Positions 23,316-31,652 of a DNA stretch of 64,000 nucleotides are shown here, one piece after another (the first letter of the stretch is position 1; every line of letters starts with the position of its first letter). Position numbers and translations under genes: made by a program. The notes beneath the pieces were generated by a model, which was given only the letters and a program-made list of their open reading frames with translations, had not been told where the DNA came from and made no database searches. This DNA is from JAAGZL01 sp050290785 (GTDB lineage Bacteria; Pseudomonadota; Gammaproteobacteria; Chromatiales; Chromatiaceae), in assembly GCA_050290785.1 (NCBI GenBank), contig JBNKIR010000011.1, positions 1 to 64,000 on the forward strand, in the 5' to 3' direction.

Positions 23316-24656
23316 TCAGAGGCGTCTGCGCTGCCACCAGATGATGGCACCGGTAGAGAGCAGCAGTAGGGGCAGTATCAGGAGAAAGCCGAATCCTATG
23401 ATGGTTCTGGCCGTATCCGATAGCTCCAATCTGAGGTCGGGGGCGGTCCTGGCCGGTATGTCCAGCACCCTGAGATCGTTGCTCATCCAGCGGATAAGAT
23501 TGAGTCCCAGGTCCAGGTTGCCGCCATTTCCCAGATAGCTGTTGGATAGAAAATCTCCATCCCCTATGGCCATTACGATCTGCCCATCCCGCTGCATGTT
23601 AGTGAAGGCGATGCCTATATTCAATGGGCCTGCTATCTCCCCCTGTCCCTGGTCGCGCTCCACCTCTCCCTTGATGGGGCCGGTCTCATTCCAGGAGTCG
23701 GGCATGGTCCTGAGCAGGGGAGTGGATTCCCATCCGACATCGCCGATGGCCATTATGGCCGCCGAGTATGGGAATAGGGTGACCAGTTCGAAGCCGGTGG
23801 TCGTCTGATGCTCTGGATATGTCTCCACCACCGCCATGGCCGGGTCGTTCAGGCGGTAGGAGGCGGCGTTGGCATCCACTATCACCCCGGGGAGTATCTT
23901 GAGACCAAGTTTCTGCCTTAACCTGTCCAGACCTGGATCATCCCCTGGATCGAACAGCCATAGCAGATTTCCTCCCGACTCTATGTAGTTTATGATCTTG
24001 TCTACCTCTTGCTCCAGGTAGTTGACCCGGGGACTGGCGATGATCATTAGAGAGAGGTTGTGGGGGATCTCAACCAGGGTCGACAGCTTCAGATTGCGTA
24101 TCTTATAACCCTTGAGTGCCAACTCGTTCCCGAACGTCCCCAGGTCGTGGTTGGCACGTCCCTGCATGCTCCTTTCGCCATGCCCCACAACCTCGCCGAT
24201 CCAACGCTCACCACCCTGCATAAGGTGTTGGATGGCGTTGCTGATGGACTCTTCATTGATGTTTATGAGATTTTCCGTCCTGCCCTGGTACTCCAGGCGC
24301 AGTTCACCCAGGGCGCGGATGCCGAGCTGCCTGGTCAACGCGGGCTGTAGGTCCGGGTTTATAAAGTCAAAGCTTATGTCTGGACGGTAGCGCCGGTAGA
24401 GATCGATGACCTCCTGGATGCGGCCTCTCAGTTCTGCGTCCACCGGGGCGAAGGAGGTTATATGCAGTGGCTCTTCCAGGCGGGACAAGAGCGTTTGGCT
24501 GGTCTGGGAGAGGGTGTTATCACCACCGGCCGAAAGGTCCCATACCTGAAAATGTCTATTGCTGAGCCAGCCGGCAAGCCCCACCACAACCGCCAGTAGC
24601 AGGTAGAACAGCATGTTGTTCAGTTTGGTCAAAACTTGCCGCAACATATGGCTCAT
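23316..24656 (-). CDS. GldG-like ABC transporter auxiliary protein
   Basis: A 446-residue protein with a membrane segment at each end (MLFYLLLAVVVGLAGWL near residue 15; TIIGFGFLLILPLLLLSTGAIIWW at the C terminus) and a large periplasmic region of the GldG/ABC_transp_aux type: TLSQTSQTLLSRLEEPLHIT, then GHGERS, then YIESGGNLLWLFDPGDDPGL. In Bacteroidetes GldG works with GldA/GldF in gliding; in proteobacteria the homologous complex has no settled role. It overlaps the permease gene by 4 nt. Confidence 0.85.
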   Translation of the reverse strand: MSHMLRQVLTKLNNMLFYLLLAVVVGLAGWLSNRHFQVWDLSAGGDNTLSQTSQTLLSRLEEPLHITSFAPVDAELRGRIQEVIDLYRRYRPDISFDFINPDLQPALTRQLGIRALGELRLEYQGRTENLININEESISNAIQHLMQGGERWIGEVVGHGERSMQGRANHDLGTFGNELALKGYKIRNLKLSTLVEIPHNLSLMIIASPRVNYLEQEVDKIINYIESGGNLLWLFDPGDDPGLDRLRQKLGLKILPGVIVDANAASYRLNDPAMAVVETYPEHQTTTGFELVTLFPYSAAIMAIGDVGWESTPLLRTMPDSWNETGPIKGEVERDQGQGEIAGPLNIGIAFTNMQRDGQIVMAIGDGDFLSNSYLGNGGNLDLGLNLIRWMSNDLRVLDIPARTAPDLRLELSDTARTIIGFGFLLILPLLLLSTGAIIWWQRRRL

Positions 24657-25402
24657 CTACCTCTGTGTCTGCTGTCCAGTTGTTTGATGCTGAGGGCCAG
24701 AAAGGTGGTTGTCAGCAGCAGGAAGTAGACAAGGTCTGCACTGCTGATCAATCCGGAAAGCATCTTCTGGAGATGGGTGGCAGGGGATATCCAGGCGAAC
24801 AGGGCGCTGCCTTCGCCATCTGCTCCTGAGGCCAGGTTGATCAGCCAGAGGAAGAGCAGCAGGCCATAGGTGCCGGTGGCTGCCACCGTCAGGCTCGAGG
24901 TGATGCTGGAGAAGAACAGCCCGATGGCGGCGAAGCTGGCCAGGGCCAGTCCGAGTCCGATCAGTCCGGCGCAGAGTTTGCCCAGGTCCAGAATTCCTCC
25001 AGACAACAGAGATAGGGGCATGGCGGCGGTCAGGGACAGGATGACCAGAAGGAAGATGAGAAGGGCCAGATACTTGCCCAGGACGATACCGGTCTTGGTG
25101 ATGGGTGCGGTCGCCAGCAGTGTATAGGTGCCGTTGCTGTATTCATCACTGAGCAGACGCATGCTCATCAGTGGCATCATGAGCATGATGATAGCCGCGG
25201 CATAGTTCAGCAGGGGGATTGCCACCAGATCGGTAACGCCTGGTGCCGACGCCAGCTGTAGCAGGCGGGGCTGGACCTCACCGAAATGCTCCATCTGGAT
25301 CAGGAAGATCCAGGCCAGGATGAACTGCACCACGGCCAGCAGCAGCCAGGCCAGTGGTGACAGGAACATGCTGCGTAGCTCGCGTGAGATGATGGCTCCC
25401 AT
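24653..25402 (-). CDS. ABC-2 type transporter permease (GldF-like)
   Basis: A 249-residue integral membrane protein with six hydrophobic segments, including SPLAWLLLAVVQFILAWIFLI, LLNYAAAIIMLMMPLMSM, LALLIFLLVILSLTAAMPLSL, LCAGLIGLGLALASFAAIGLF and VAATGTYGLLLFLWLI. The motif LLSDEYSNGTYTLLATAPIT is typical of the ABC-2 permeases that pair with GldA-like ATPases. It begins 2 nt after the ATPase stop and overlaps gldG-like by 4 nt, so all four genes are one operon. Confidence 0.87.
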   Translation of the reverse strand: MGAIISRELRSMFLSPLAWLLLAVVQFILAWIFLIQMEHFGEVQPRLLQLASAPGVTDLVAIPLLNYAAAIIMLMMPLMSMRLLSDEYSNGTYTLLATAPITKTGIVLGKYLALLIFLLVILSLTAAMPLSLLSGGILDLGKLCAGLIGLGLALASFAAIGLFFSSITSSLTVAATGTYGLLLFLWLINLASGADGEGSALFAWISPATHLQKMLSGLISSADLVYFLLLTTTFLALSIKQLDSRHRGR

Positions 25403-25404
25403 AA

Positions 25405-26325
25405 TCAGGCCACCTCATCCATGGTTACTCTGGTGAACATCTGTTCCAGGCTGTTTCGCTCCGGCGTCAATTCGATGAGCCCCCAGCCATGGCCGACCAT
25501 CTGCTGTGAAATGGCGGACAGGTTGGCGTCATGCCCCAGCACTATGCGGATCTGTCCCCCGCGTACCGTTTCTGCATCAGTGATACCAGGAATCTTCTGT
25601 AGTTCTTCCTGTTCAGGCGGCTGCTCCAGCCTTATCAGTAAGCTGGAAGGGGAGCTGTGGTTGATTGCTGTGCTCTTTTCGTTGAAGACGATGCGTCCCT
25701 TGTTCAGTATCAACACGCGGCTGCAGATCGATTGCACCTCCGGCAGGATATGGGTCGAGAGGATCACCCCATGTTCTTTGCCCAGTTCCATGATGAGGTT
25801 GCGGATCTCGATGATCTGGTTGGGGTCCAGACCGCTGGTTGGTTCATCCAGGATGATGATGTTGGGTTTGTGGATGATGGCCTGGGCTATGCCGACCCGC
25901 TGTTGGTAACCCTTGGAGAGGTTGCCGATAAGGCGTCTGCCCATATCTTTCAGACCGCATTTTTCCATGGTCTCGGAGACCGCTTCTGGAATGCCCCTGC
26001 CTGGTATGCGATGCAGTCCGGCGCAGAAGGAGAGATACTCCGAAACAGTCATGTTTCGATACAGCGGCGGTTGCTCCGGCAGGTATCCTAGACCGGACTT
26101 GGCCTGCCGTGGGCTTGATAGAAGGTCGATACCGTTGAGTTTGACTGAGCCGCTGGAGGGTGTGATATTGCCGCTGATGATCTCCATGCTGGTGCTCTTG
26201 CCTGCGCCGTTGGGTCCGAGCAGACCAAGTATCTCGCCCCGGGCCAATTCCAGCGACAGATCATGAACAGCATGGAAAGATCCGTAGTAGTGATTGATGT
26301 TACTTGCTGTTATTAGGGTGTCCAT
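25405..26325 (-). CDS. ABC transporter ATP-binding protein (GldA/CcmA-like)
   Basis: ATPase of the Gld-type transporter, about 306 residues. Walker A is LLGPNGAGKST, the Q-loop YLPEQPPLY, the signature LSKGYQQRVGIAQA (Lys replaces the usual second Gly, common in this subclass), and Walker B is IIILDEPTSGLDPNQ. The C-terminal 80 residues form the extra domain seen in ATPases of ABC-2 systems. I choose the ATG at 26325 (MDTLITASNINHYYG) over a GTG six codons upstream. It is separated from the HPr gene upstream by about 150 nt that include a palindromic repeat. Confidence 0.87.
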   Translation of the reverse strand: MDTLITASNINHYYGSFHAVHDLSLELARGEILGLLGPNGAGKSTSMEIISGNITPSSGSVKLNGIDLLSSPRQAKSGLGYLPEQPPLYRNMTVSEYLSFCAGLHRIPGRGIPEAVSETMEKCGLKDMGRRLIGNLSKGYQQRVGIAQAIIHKPNIIILDEPTSGLDPNQIIEIRNLIMELGKEHGVILSTHILPEVQSICSRVLILNKGRIVFNEKSTAINHSSPSSLLIRLEQPPEQEELQKIPGITDAETVRGGQIRIVLGHDANLSAISQQMVGHGWGLIELTPERNSLEQMFTRVTMDEVA

Positions 26326-26356
26326 CTCGGACAAGGATAACACGTCTTTTTTCCTG

Positions 26357-26378
26357 TTCCCACGCTCATGCGAGGGAA
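26357..26378. repeat. TTCCCACGC-type palindrome
   Basis: TTCCCACGC-TCAT-GCGAGGGAA, a 9-bp stem with one mismatch, between the HPr gene and the ABC operon. It belongs to the same short family as 16787-16798 and 16986-16999. From general knowledge, TTCCCACGCTCn...GCGTGGGAA palindromes are widespread in gammaproteobacterial intergenic DNA. Confidence 0.5.
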
Positions 26379-26471
26379 GGGTATCAGATAGAAAGTGGTG
26401 TGAGATATCAGTTCCGAGAGGTTCCTTTGGAATCGGTCATTTAACCTTTTATGGCTCGCCGTGAATGCGGC

Positions 26472-26741
26472 CTAGCTACCCTCTCCGAAGCGGTCGTTTA
26501 TCAGTTCTTCCAGTGCCACCATGGCCCTCTCTTCATCCACCCCGTCAGTGCATATGGTAACTATCGTCCCCTGAGCGGCAGCCAGCATCATGACCCCCAT
26601 AATACTCTTGCCGTTTACCTTCTGTTTCTCATGGCTGAGAAACACATCACTGTTGAATCCGTTGGCGCAGGTAACAAATTTGGCCGCGGCACGGGCGTGC
26701 AGTCCCAGTTTGTTAATGATCTCTATCTCTTTTTCAATCAT
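26472..26741 (-). CDS. ptsH: Phosphocarrier protein HPr (NPr-like)
   Basis: An 89-residue HPr. Counting from the ATG at 26741 (MIEKEIEIINKLGLHARAAA), the phosphorylated histidine is His15 and the regulatory serine is Ser46 (KVNGKSIMGVMML), exactly the standard positions. The Ser46 site fits the HPr kinase encoded upstream. The frame is open further upstream but inside the EIIA gene. In this class of bacteria HPr serves the regulatory PTS and not sugar uptake. No ptsI (enzyme I) follows; a Gld-type ABC operon does. It could equally be named npr/ptsO. Confidence 0.9.
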   Translation of the reverse strand: MIEKEIEIINKLGLHARAAAKFVTCANGFNSDVFLSHEKQKVNGKSIMGVMMLAAAQGTIVTICTDGVDEERAMVALEELINDRFGEGS

Positions 26742-26757
26742 GGGTGGTTTGTTCGTA

Positions 26758-27150
26758 TTACTTGGGTTTAGACTCAAGGATGCTTTTTCTGCCACCTTTA
26801 ATGGCGTTGTCAGTTAACTCGTTCAGGCCAAGATGGGAATAATTGAATATCCTTACCAGCATAGGGAGATTGACGCCTGCCACCACATTTACCCTTCCCT
26901 CACGATACATGGAGGTGGCGATATTGCCCGGTGTGGATCCGTACATGTCAACCAATACCAGCACCCCATCACCGCTATCCAGCCCTTCGATCAAAATTGA
27001 TGCCTGATCTTTTAGCTGTTCCGGGTTGCCGTCATAGGGGATATCTATGGTTTCCACAGCAAGCGGACACTGCCCAAATATCCGTGTTGCGGTATTCAGC
27101 AGACCCTTGCCTGCGCTGTTGTGGGTTACGAGTAAGATTCCGACGCTCAT
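26758..27150 (-). CDS. PTS EIIA component, mannose family
   Basis: A 130-residue EIIA of the mannose/fructose family. The phosphorylated histidine is His10 (MSVGILLVTHNSAGKG), and the substrate loop DMYGSTPGNIA is family-typical. No EIIB, EIIC or EIID is nearby, so it probably has a regulatory and not a transport role, as in other proteobacteria with rapZ-EIIA-HPr clusters. It overlaps the end of rapZ by 4 nt and is followed after 16 nt by HPr. Confidence 0.9.
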   Translation of the reverse strand: MSVGILLVTHNSAGKGLLNTATRIFGQCPLAVETIDIPYDGNPEQLKDQASILIEGLDSGDGVLVLVDMYGSTPGNIATSMYREGRVNVVAGVNLPMLVRIFNYSHLGLNELTDNAIKGGRKSILESKPK

Positions 27151-28022
27151 GATAACTCTCTATGACGTGTAATGGTGTCGCGGCCGTTCTGTCTAAAGTG
27201 CGCGGAGAGTTGCTCGACCAGATAGACCGATCTGTGTTGGCCTCCGGTGCAGCCTATGGCTACTGTCAGATAGTTGCGGCCATCCGCCTCGAAGACGGGC
27301 ACCCAGCGTTCCAGGAAGGCGATGATGTCATTTTTCAACTGGTGCACCATGGCGTCCCCTTCCAGAAAGTCCGCCACTTTCTGATCCAGTCCTGTGAGGG
27401 AGCGCAGCTCCTTTTCCCAATGGGGGTTGGGAAGGCAGCGTACGTCGTACACGAAGTCTACGTCTCTCGGTACGCCGTGCTTGTAGCCAAAGGATTGGAA
27501 CTGCACGGATATCCTGCGGGGTTTGCGTTCATCCATATGGCTGCGTATCAGATCACGCAGTTCATGCTGGTTGGTTTCGCTGGTATCTATGCGCAGGTCG
27601 GCCTCACTGAGATATGGTTCCAGGATCTCCCTCTCCAGGCGAATGGCATCGGAGAGCGGGCGGTCTTCGTTGGTCAGGGGATGCTTGCGTCTGGTCTCAC
27701 TGAAGCGCCGTAGCAGGACGTCGTCATTGGCCTCAAGGAACATCATCCGGCACTGGACGCCGTTGTTGCGCATGTCTGTTACCAGTTGTGGTAGTTGATG
27801 TAGTTCGCTTGCCTGGTTGCGGGCATCGATGCTGACTGCCATTTTGCTGTTTGTGCCTTCCGGGTTTTCTTTCAGCTCTCTGGCCATGGCGCGTAATAGG
27901 TACATCGGTAGATTATCTATGCAGTAGTAACCGATATCTTCCAGTGTATGCAGGGCGACACTCTTGCCGGAACCTGAGAGCCCCGAGACGATGACCAGAT
28001 TGATTTTATTGTCGGCACACAT
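27147..28022 (-). CDS. rapZ: RNase adapter protein RapZ
   Basis: A 291-residue P-loop protein. Walker A is VSGLSGSGKSVAL (residues 12-24), with the GYYCIDNLP motif after it. In the C-terminal half SFGYKHGVPRDVDFVYDVRC and GCTGGQHRSVYLVE are conserved. In E. coli RapZ presents a small RNA to RNase E to tune glucosamine-6-phosphate synthase; in other bacteria it binds nucleotides and its role is less clear. Its place between hprK and EIIA in the rpoN/PTS cluster is standard. Confidence 0.95.
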   Translation of the reverse strand: MCADNKINLVIVSGLSGSGKSVALHTLEDIGYYCIDNLPMYLLRAMARELKENPEGTNSKMAVSIDARNQASELHQLPQLVTDMRNNGVQCRMMFLEANDDVLLRRFSETRRKHPLTNEDRPLSDAIRLEREILEPYLSEADLRIDTSETNQHELRDLIRSHMDERKPRRISVQFQSFGYKHGVPRDVDFVYDVRCLPNPHWEKELRSLTGLDQKVADFLEGDAMVHQLKNDIIAFLERWVPVFEADGRNYLTVAIGCTGGQHRSVYLVEQLSAHFRQNGRDTITRHRELS

Positions 28023-28089
28023 ACATTAGGCCTGTTGTCTTTGGTCGTCTGAAATGGCGGTGGACTGCGTAGCAGAGAAGGAGTGGATG

Positions 28090-29040
28090 TTAGCCGTTAC
28101 CTTTGACCTGTTCAATAGCCTTGCGCTGTCTTTCTACAAAATCATCTCCGGCATTATATCCATGGAGTTTTTGCGTGTATTGTCTGACGGCCGCCTCGAC
28201 CAGGATGGCGATCTCTTTGCCAGGGGCGACCGGGATGGTTACCTGGGGTAGTTTGAGGCCCAGGAGTGAATATTCTGAGAAGCTGCCATAGAGGCGGTCT
28301 ATCATATTGATTTCCTGGTGTTTCATCCGCTTCAAATGGATGATCAGGGATAGATATTTGCTCTGTTTGATGGCGCTGTCGCCGAACATGCTTCTGATGT
28401 TCAGCAGCCCCAGCCCCCTGATCTCCAGGAAATCCTGGAGCAGCGGCGGACAGTGCCCGCTTATGATGTCGGGGGCGATCCTGGCAAACTCTGGCGTATC
28501 GTCGGCGATCAGCATATGGCCACGATTGATCATCTCCAGGGCCAACTCGCTCTTGCCAATGGCCGAGTCGCCGGTTATGAGCACGCCGATCCCGAAGACG
28601 GCCATGAACACCCCATGCACAACGGTCCGTTCAGCAAGTATGTGTGTCAGGTGATACTGGAGGGAGTTTTGCAGCAGGTTGTCGTTATGGGGGGATTTCA
28701 GGAGAGGAATGGCGTTTTTATCTGCTGCGGCTATCAGGTCATCGTCCGCCTTTGCCCCGGCAGCCAGTATTACCGCCGCTGGACGCCCCTTGACCAGCTT
28801 TTCAATGGTTTTCTGCTTTTTGTGCGGGGACATGCCATCAAATGTGGCCTGTTCTGCCGGTCCGATGATCTGGATCCGGTAGGGATGGATCAGGTTCATC
28901 AGGCCGGCGGAACCGTGCTGCTCCGCTTCTGGGAAGTCCCCTCTCAGGCTTTTTCCCTGACCATCCTTACCGGCCAGCCACTTTAGCCCCAGCGTCTCCT
29001 GTAGGGTTGAGACGAGGTAGCCTGTGGTGACATCCGTCAT
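28090..29040 (-). CDS. hprK: HPr kinase/phosphorylase HprK
   Basis: Bifunctional enzyme that phosphorylates HPr on Ser46 and removes that phosphate. The P-loop is GDSAIGKS (157-164), the catalytic-region His142 is in VHGVFM, and the HPrK signature is LEIRGLGLLNI (205-215). The 316 residues are normal. It is absent from enteric bacteria but common in other proteobacteria, where it sits with rapZ and ptsN. A substrate with Ser46 is encoded about 1.3 kb downstream in the same cluster. Confidence 0.95.
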   Translation of the reverse strand: MTDVTTGYLVSTLQETLGLKWLAGKDGQGKSLRGDFPEAEQHGSAGLMNLIHPYRIQIIGPAEQATFDGMSPHKKQKTIEKLVKGRPAAVILAAGAKADDDLIAAADKNAIPLLKSPHNDNLLQNSLQYHLTHILAERTVVHGVFMAVFGIGVLITGDSAIGKSELALEMINRGHMLIADDTPEFARIAPDIISGHCPPLLQDFLEIRGLGLLNIRSMFGDSAIKQSKYLSLIIHLKRMKHQEINMIDRLYGSFSEYSLLGLKLPQVTIPVAPGKEIAILVEAAVRQYTQKLHGYNAGDDFVERQRKAIEQVKGNG

Positions 29041-29507
29041 GCACCTTTCTCAAGGTTCTTCCAGTGGGAAAAGTGCTGCATGACCTCTTCCGGTTGGGTT
29101 GCCCTGCGCAGTTTTTCACAGAAACCGGCATTGCTGAACATGGATGCCAGTTGGGCAAGGAGCTGGAGATGTTCCTTGGTCGCTGACTCCGGAACCAGTA
29201 GACCGAAGATCAGATCTACTGGCTGGTTGTCGATGGAGTCAAAGTCCACGCCCGCCTCCAGTTGAATAAATGCGCCATAGGCCTTTTCGATACCGCTGAC
29301 CCTGGCATGGGGCAGGGCGATTCCGTGCCCAAGCCCGGTGCTGCCAAGGCGTTCTCTTTCCAGTAACTTATCAAAGGTCTCGTTGGCGCTGAGCTCAGGT
29401 GTGGATTGGGCAAGGAGCTCTCCCAGGCTCTGGAGTGCTCGTTTCTTGCTGGTTGCAGAGTTTCTGCAGCTAATGCGCTCAGGGTCGATGAAGTTTTCGG
29501 AAAACAC
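29037..29507 (-). CDS. ptsN: PTS nitrogen regulatory protein EIIA-Ntr
   Basis: Output protein of the nitrogen PTS, 156 residues. The phosphorylated histidine is His67 in GHGIALPHARV, after ERERLGSTGLG. In other bacteria unphosphorylated EIIA-Ntr modulates potassium transport and other regulators. It overlaps the hprK start by 4 nt and is preceded by hpf and rpoN, as in most gammaproteobacteria. Confidence 0.95.
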   Translation of the reverse strand: MFSENFIDPERISCRNSATSKKRALQSLGELLAQSTPELSANETFDKLLERERLGSTGLGHGIALPHARVSGIEKAYGAFIQLEAGVDFDSIDNQPVDLIFGLLVPESATKEHLQLLAQLASMFSNAGFCEKLRRATQPEEVMQHFSHWKNLEKGA

Positions 29508-29536
29508 TTTTCAGTACCAATAATTTAACTGCCTAT

Positions 29537-29866
29537 TTAGCCATCTGCCTGTTCCAGACCCTTTATCCCAGCCCCGCTTCTGTGACTGGTGCTTTTCTCT
29601 TTATATTTCTTTACCTGTCGGTCCAATTTATCGACCAGTACGTCGATTGCAGCATACATATCTTCCTGAGTCGAGTCAGCATATACATCCGTTCCATTTA
29701 AATGTAGCGTAGCTTCCGCTTTCTGGCGAAGTTTTTCCACGCTTAGGATCACATGGACGTTTGTTACTTTATCAAAATGGCGTTCCAGGCGCTCAAACTT
29801 GCTGTCTACATACTCTTTGAGGGCTTTGGTGATGTCGATGTGGTGACCGGTCAGACTAATCTGCAT
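29537..29866 (-). CDS. hpf: Ribosome hibernation promoting factor HPF
   Basis: Short-type HPF/YfiA family protein of 109 residues (MQISLTGHHIDITKALKEYV). It binds the 30S subunit near the decoding centre and helps form inactive 100S ribosomes in resting cells. Conserved features: the SKFERLERHFDKVTNVHVIL segment, the AEATLHLNGTDVYAD strand, and the DMYAAIDVLVDKLDRQVKKYKEK helix. A C-terminal tail of about ten residues is non-conserved. It sits between rpoN and ptsN. Confidence 0.94.
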   Translation of the reverse strand: MQISLTGHHIDITKALKEYVDSKFERLERHFDKVTNVHVILSVEKLRQKAEATLHLNGTDVYADSTQEDMYAAIDVLVDKLDRQVKKYKEKSTSHRSGAGIKGLEQADG

Positions 29867-29891
29867 GGTTTACTCCTTGGTTTATTGGCGT

Positions 29892-31367
29892 CTAGACAAG
29901 ACGCTTTCGTTCATTTGATGGCGGTATGGCCATCGCTTCGCGATATTTGGCTACTGTCCGACGGGCTATGTTTATGCCCTGATCGCTCAGAATGCCAGCT
30001 ATCTTGTTGTCACTTAAGGGTTTATTTGGTTTCTCTGCAGTGATCAGTTTCTTTATGAGCGCCCTGATCGCAGTGGCAGAACACTCTCCTCCACTGCTGG
30101 TCCCGACGTGGCTGGAGAAGAAATACTTGAATTCCAGTGTGCCTCTCGGGGTATGCATGTATTTATTTGTTGTGACCCTGGATATGGTGGATTCATGCAT
30201 ATCAACGGCTTCCGCTATATCCCTCAGCACCAGGGGGCGCATGGCCTCTTCACCATAATCGAAGAAGCCGCGCTGGAATTCCACGATTTTAGTGGCAACC
30301 TTCAGCAGGGTCTCGTTTCTGCTCAGCAGGCTCTTGATGAACCAGCGTGCCTCTTGCAGATGATTTTTCAGATAGTTGTTGTCATCGCTCTGATCGGCAC
30401 GCTTGATCAGGTTGGCGTACTCGGTGTTTATGCGTAGTTTAGGTGTGGTGCTTGGATTAAGCTCCACCCTCCAGGCCCCGTTCTTCCTGGTTACAAATAC
30501 ATCAGGGATTACGTATCTGGCCTCTGTTTGTGCTATGGACGTTCCTGGATGCGGATTAAGTGATCGAATCAGATTGGTTACCTGCTTCAGTTCCTCATCA
30601 TCGATCTTTAGGCGGCGTTTTATCTGGGCGTGGTCCTGGCGTGCCAGAAGGTCGAAGTGATGTTCGATCAGATCAATTGCCTCATTCAGCCATGGGGTAT
30701 CTCTTTTCAACTGATTCAGTTGTATCAGTAGACACTCCCTGGGGTTCCTTGCGGCCACACCAGGTGGGTCGAACTGCTGTATCCTATGCAGTACCGCCTC
30801 AATCTCATCGATCTGGATATCGTCACCCGCTACGGCTATGAGGATATCCTCCAGATCGCAGGTCAGATATCCGTCTTCACTTACGCTGTCGATTATGGTG
30901 GTGGCTATGGCGCGGTCTATATCACTGAAAGGTGTGAGCTGCATCTGCCAGGTAAGGTGATCGTGCAATGTCTGGGCAGTGCTGCATTGGGTCAGGTAGT
31001 CTGCGTTACCGTCTTCCCTAATCTGATTTGAGCCGGATGAGGGGGGTAGGGTACTGTCATAGATGTCGTCCCAAGCGCTGTCTGTTGCCAACTCTTCCGG
31101 TAGATCGCTTGCTTCCGGATCCAGCTCCATTTCGTTGTTGCTGTCTACTGTTGTATCTTGCTTGGCATCTATATGTTCGACGCCGTCCGTCATCTGCTCT
31201 TTGTTTGTTGCATCTTCTTCCGTCTCCAGCATCAGGTTGGAGTCCAGTGCCTCCTGAATCTCCTGCTGCAGGTCGAGCGTGGAGAGCTGCAACAGGCGTA
31301 TGGCCTGCTGCAGCTGGGGAGTCATGGTTAGATGTTGCCCAAGGCGAAGCTGCAGTGTCTGCTTCAT
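29892..31367 (-). CDS. rpoN: RNA polymerase sigma-54 factor RpoN
   Basis: Alternative sigma factor that needs enhancer-binding activators. The Gln/Leu-rich region I is at the N terminus (LRLGQHLTMTPQLQQAIRLL), an acidic region II covers about residues 45-110, and the C-terminal DNA-binding RpoN box is ARRTVAKYREAM. The 491 residues are typical. In gammaproteobacteria sigma-54 often drives pilin genes, which fits the type IV pilus genes in this window, though no sigma-54 promoter was identified here. It is separated from lptB by 285 nt, so it probably has its own promoter. Confidence 0.97.
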   Translation of the reverse strand: MKQTLQLRLGQHLTMTPQLQQAIRLLQLSTLDLQQEIQEALDSNLMLETEEDATNKEQMTDGVEHIDAKQDTTVDSNNEMELDPEASDLPEELATDSAWDDIYDSTLPPSSGSNQIREDGNADYLTQCSTAQTLHDHLTWQMQLTPFSDIDRAIATTIIDSVSEDGYLTCDLEDILIAVAGDDIQIDEIEAVLHRIQQFDPPGVAARNPRECLLIQLNQLKRDTPWLNEAIDLIEHHFDLLARQDHAQIKRRLKIDDEELKQVTNLIRSLNPHPGTSIAQTEARYVIPDVFVTRKNGAWRVELNPSTTPKLRINTEYANLIKRADQSDDNNYLKNHLQEARWFIKSLLSRNETLLKVATKIVEFQRGFFDYGEEAMRPLVLRDIAEAVDMHESTISRVTTNKYMHTPRGTLEFKYFFSSHVGTSSGGECSATAIRALIKKLITAEKPNKPLSDNKIAGILSDQGINIARRTVAKYREAMAIPPSNERKRLV

Positions 31368-31652
31368 GTGGTCTTGCTACGAAAAAAGTTGGTACATAAT
31401 TTGTATGTTCTCACAATTACATTCTAGTAAAAACTCTGTGCAAGGTGCAGTGAAAAGTGGAGTATTTATTTTATATTTGGCTGATGCCAGTCAATTAATA
31501 TTACGATTTCTCTCTCTCTTTCCTATTGCCCTGCTTCGGACAGAAGTGGTTACCCCTCCGCTAATAATCGGCTAATTTATATTACAAGTGGAGATAAAGT
31601 ACTAGATAATCGGTTTAATAACGAAAATAGTGGGGTTATTCCCCAAAACAGC

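Noticed and set aside
31368..31652. Terminator or small gene between lptB and rpoN
   Set aside because: A GGGG-TTATT-CCCC hairpin without a proper T tract and no credible open frame; left as ordinary promoter-bearing spacer.
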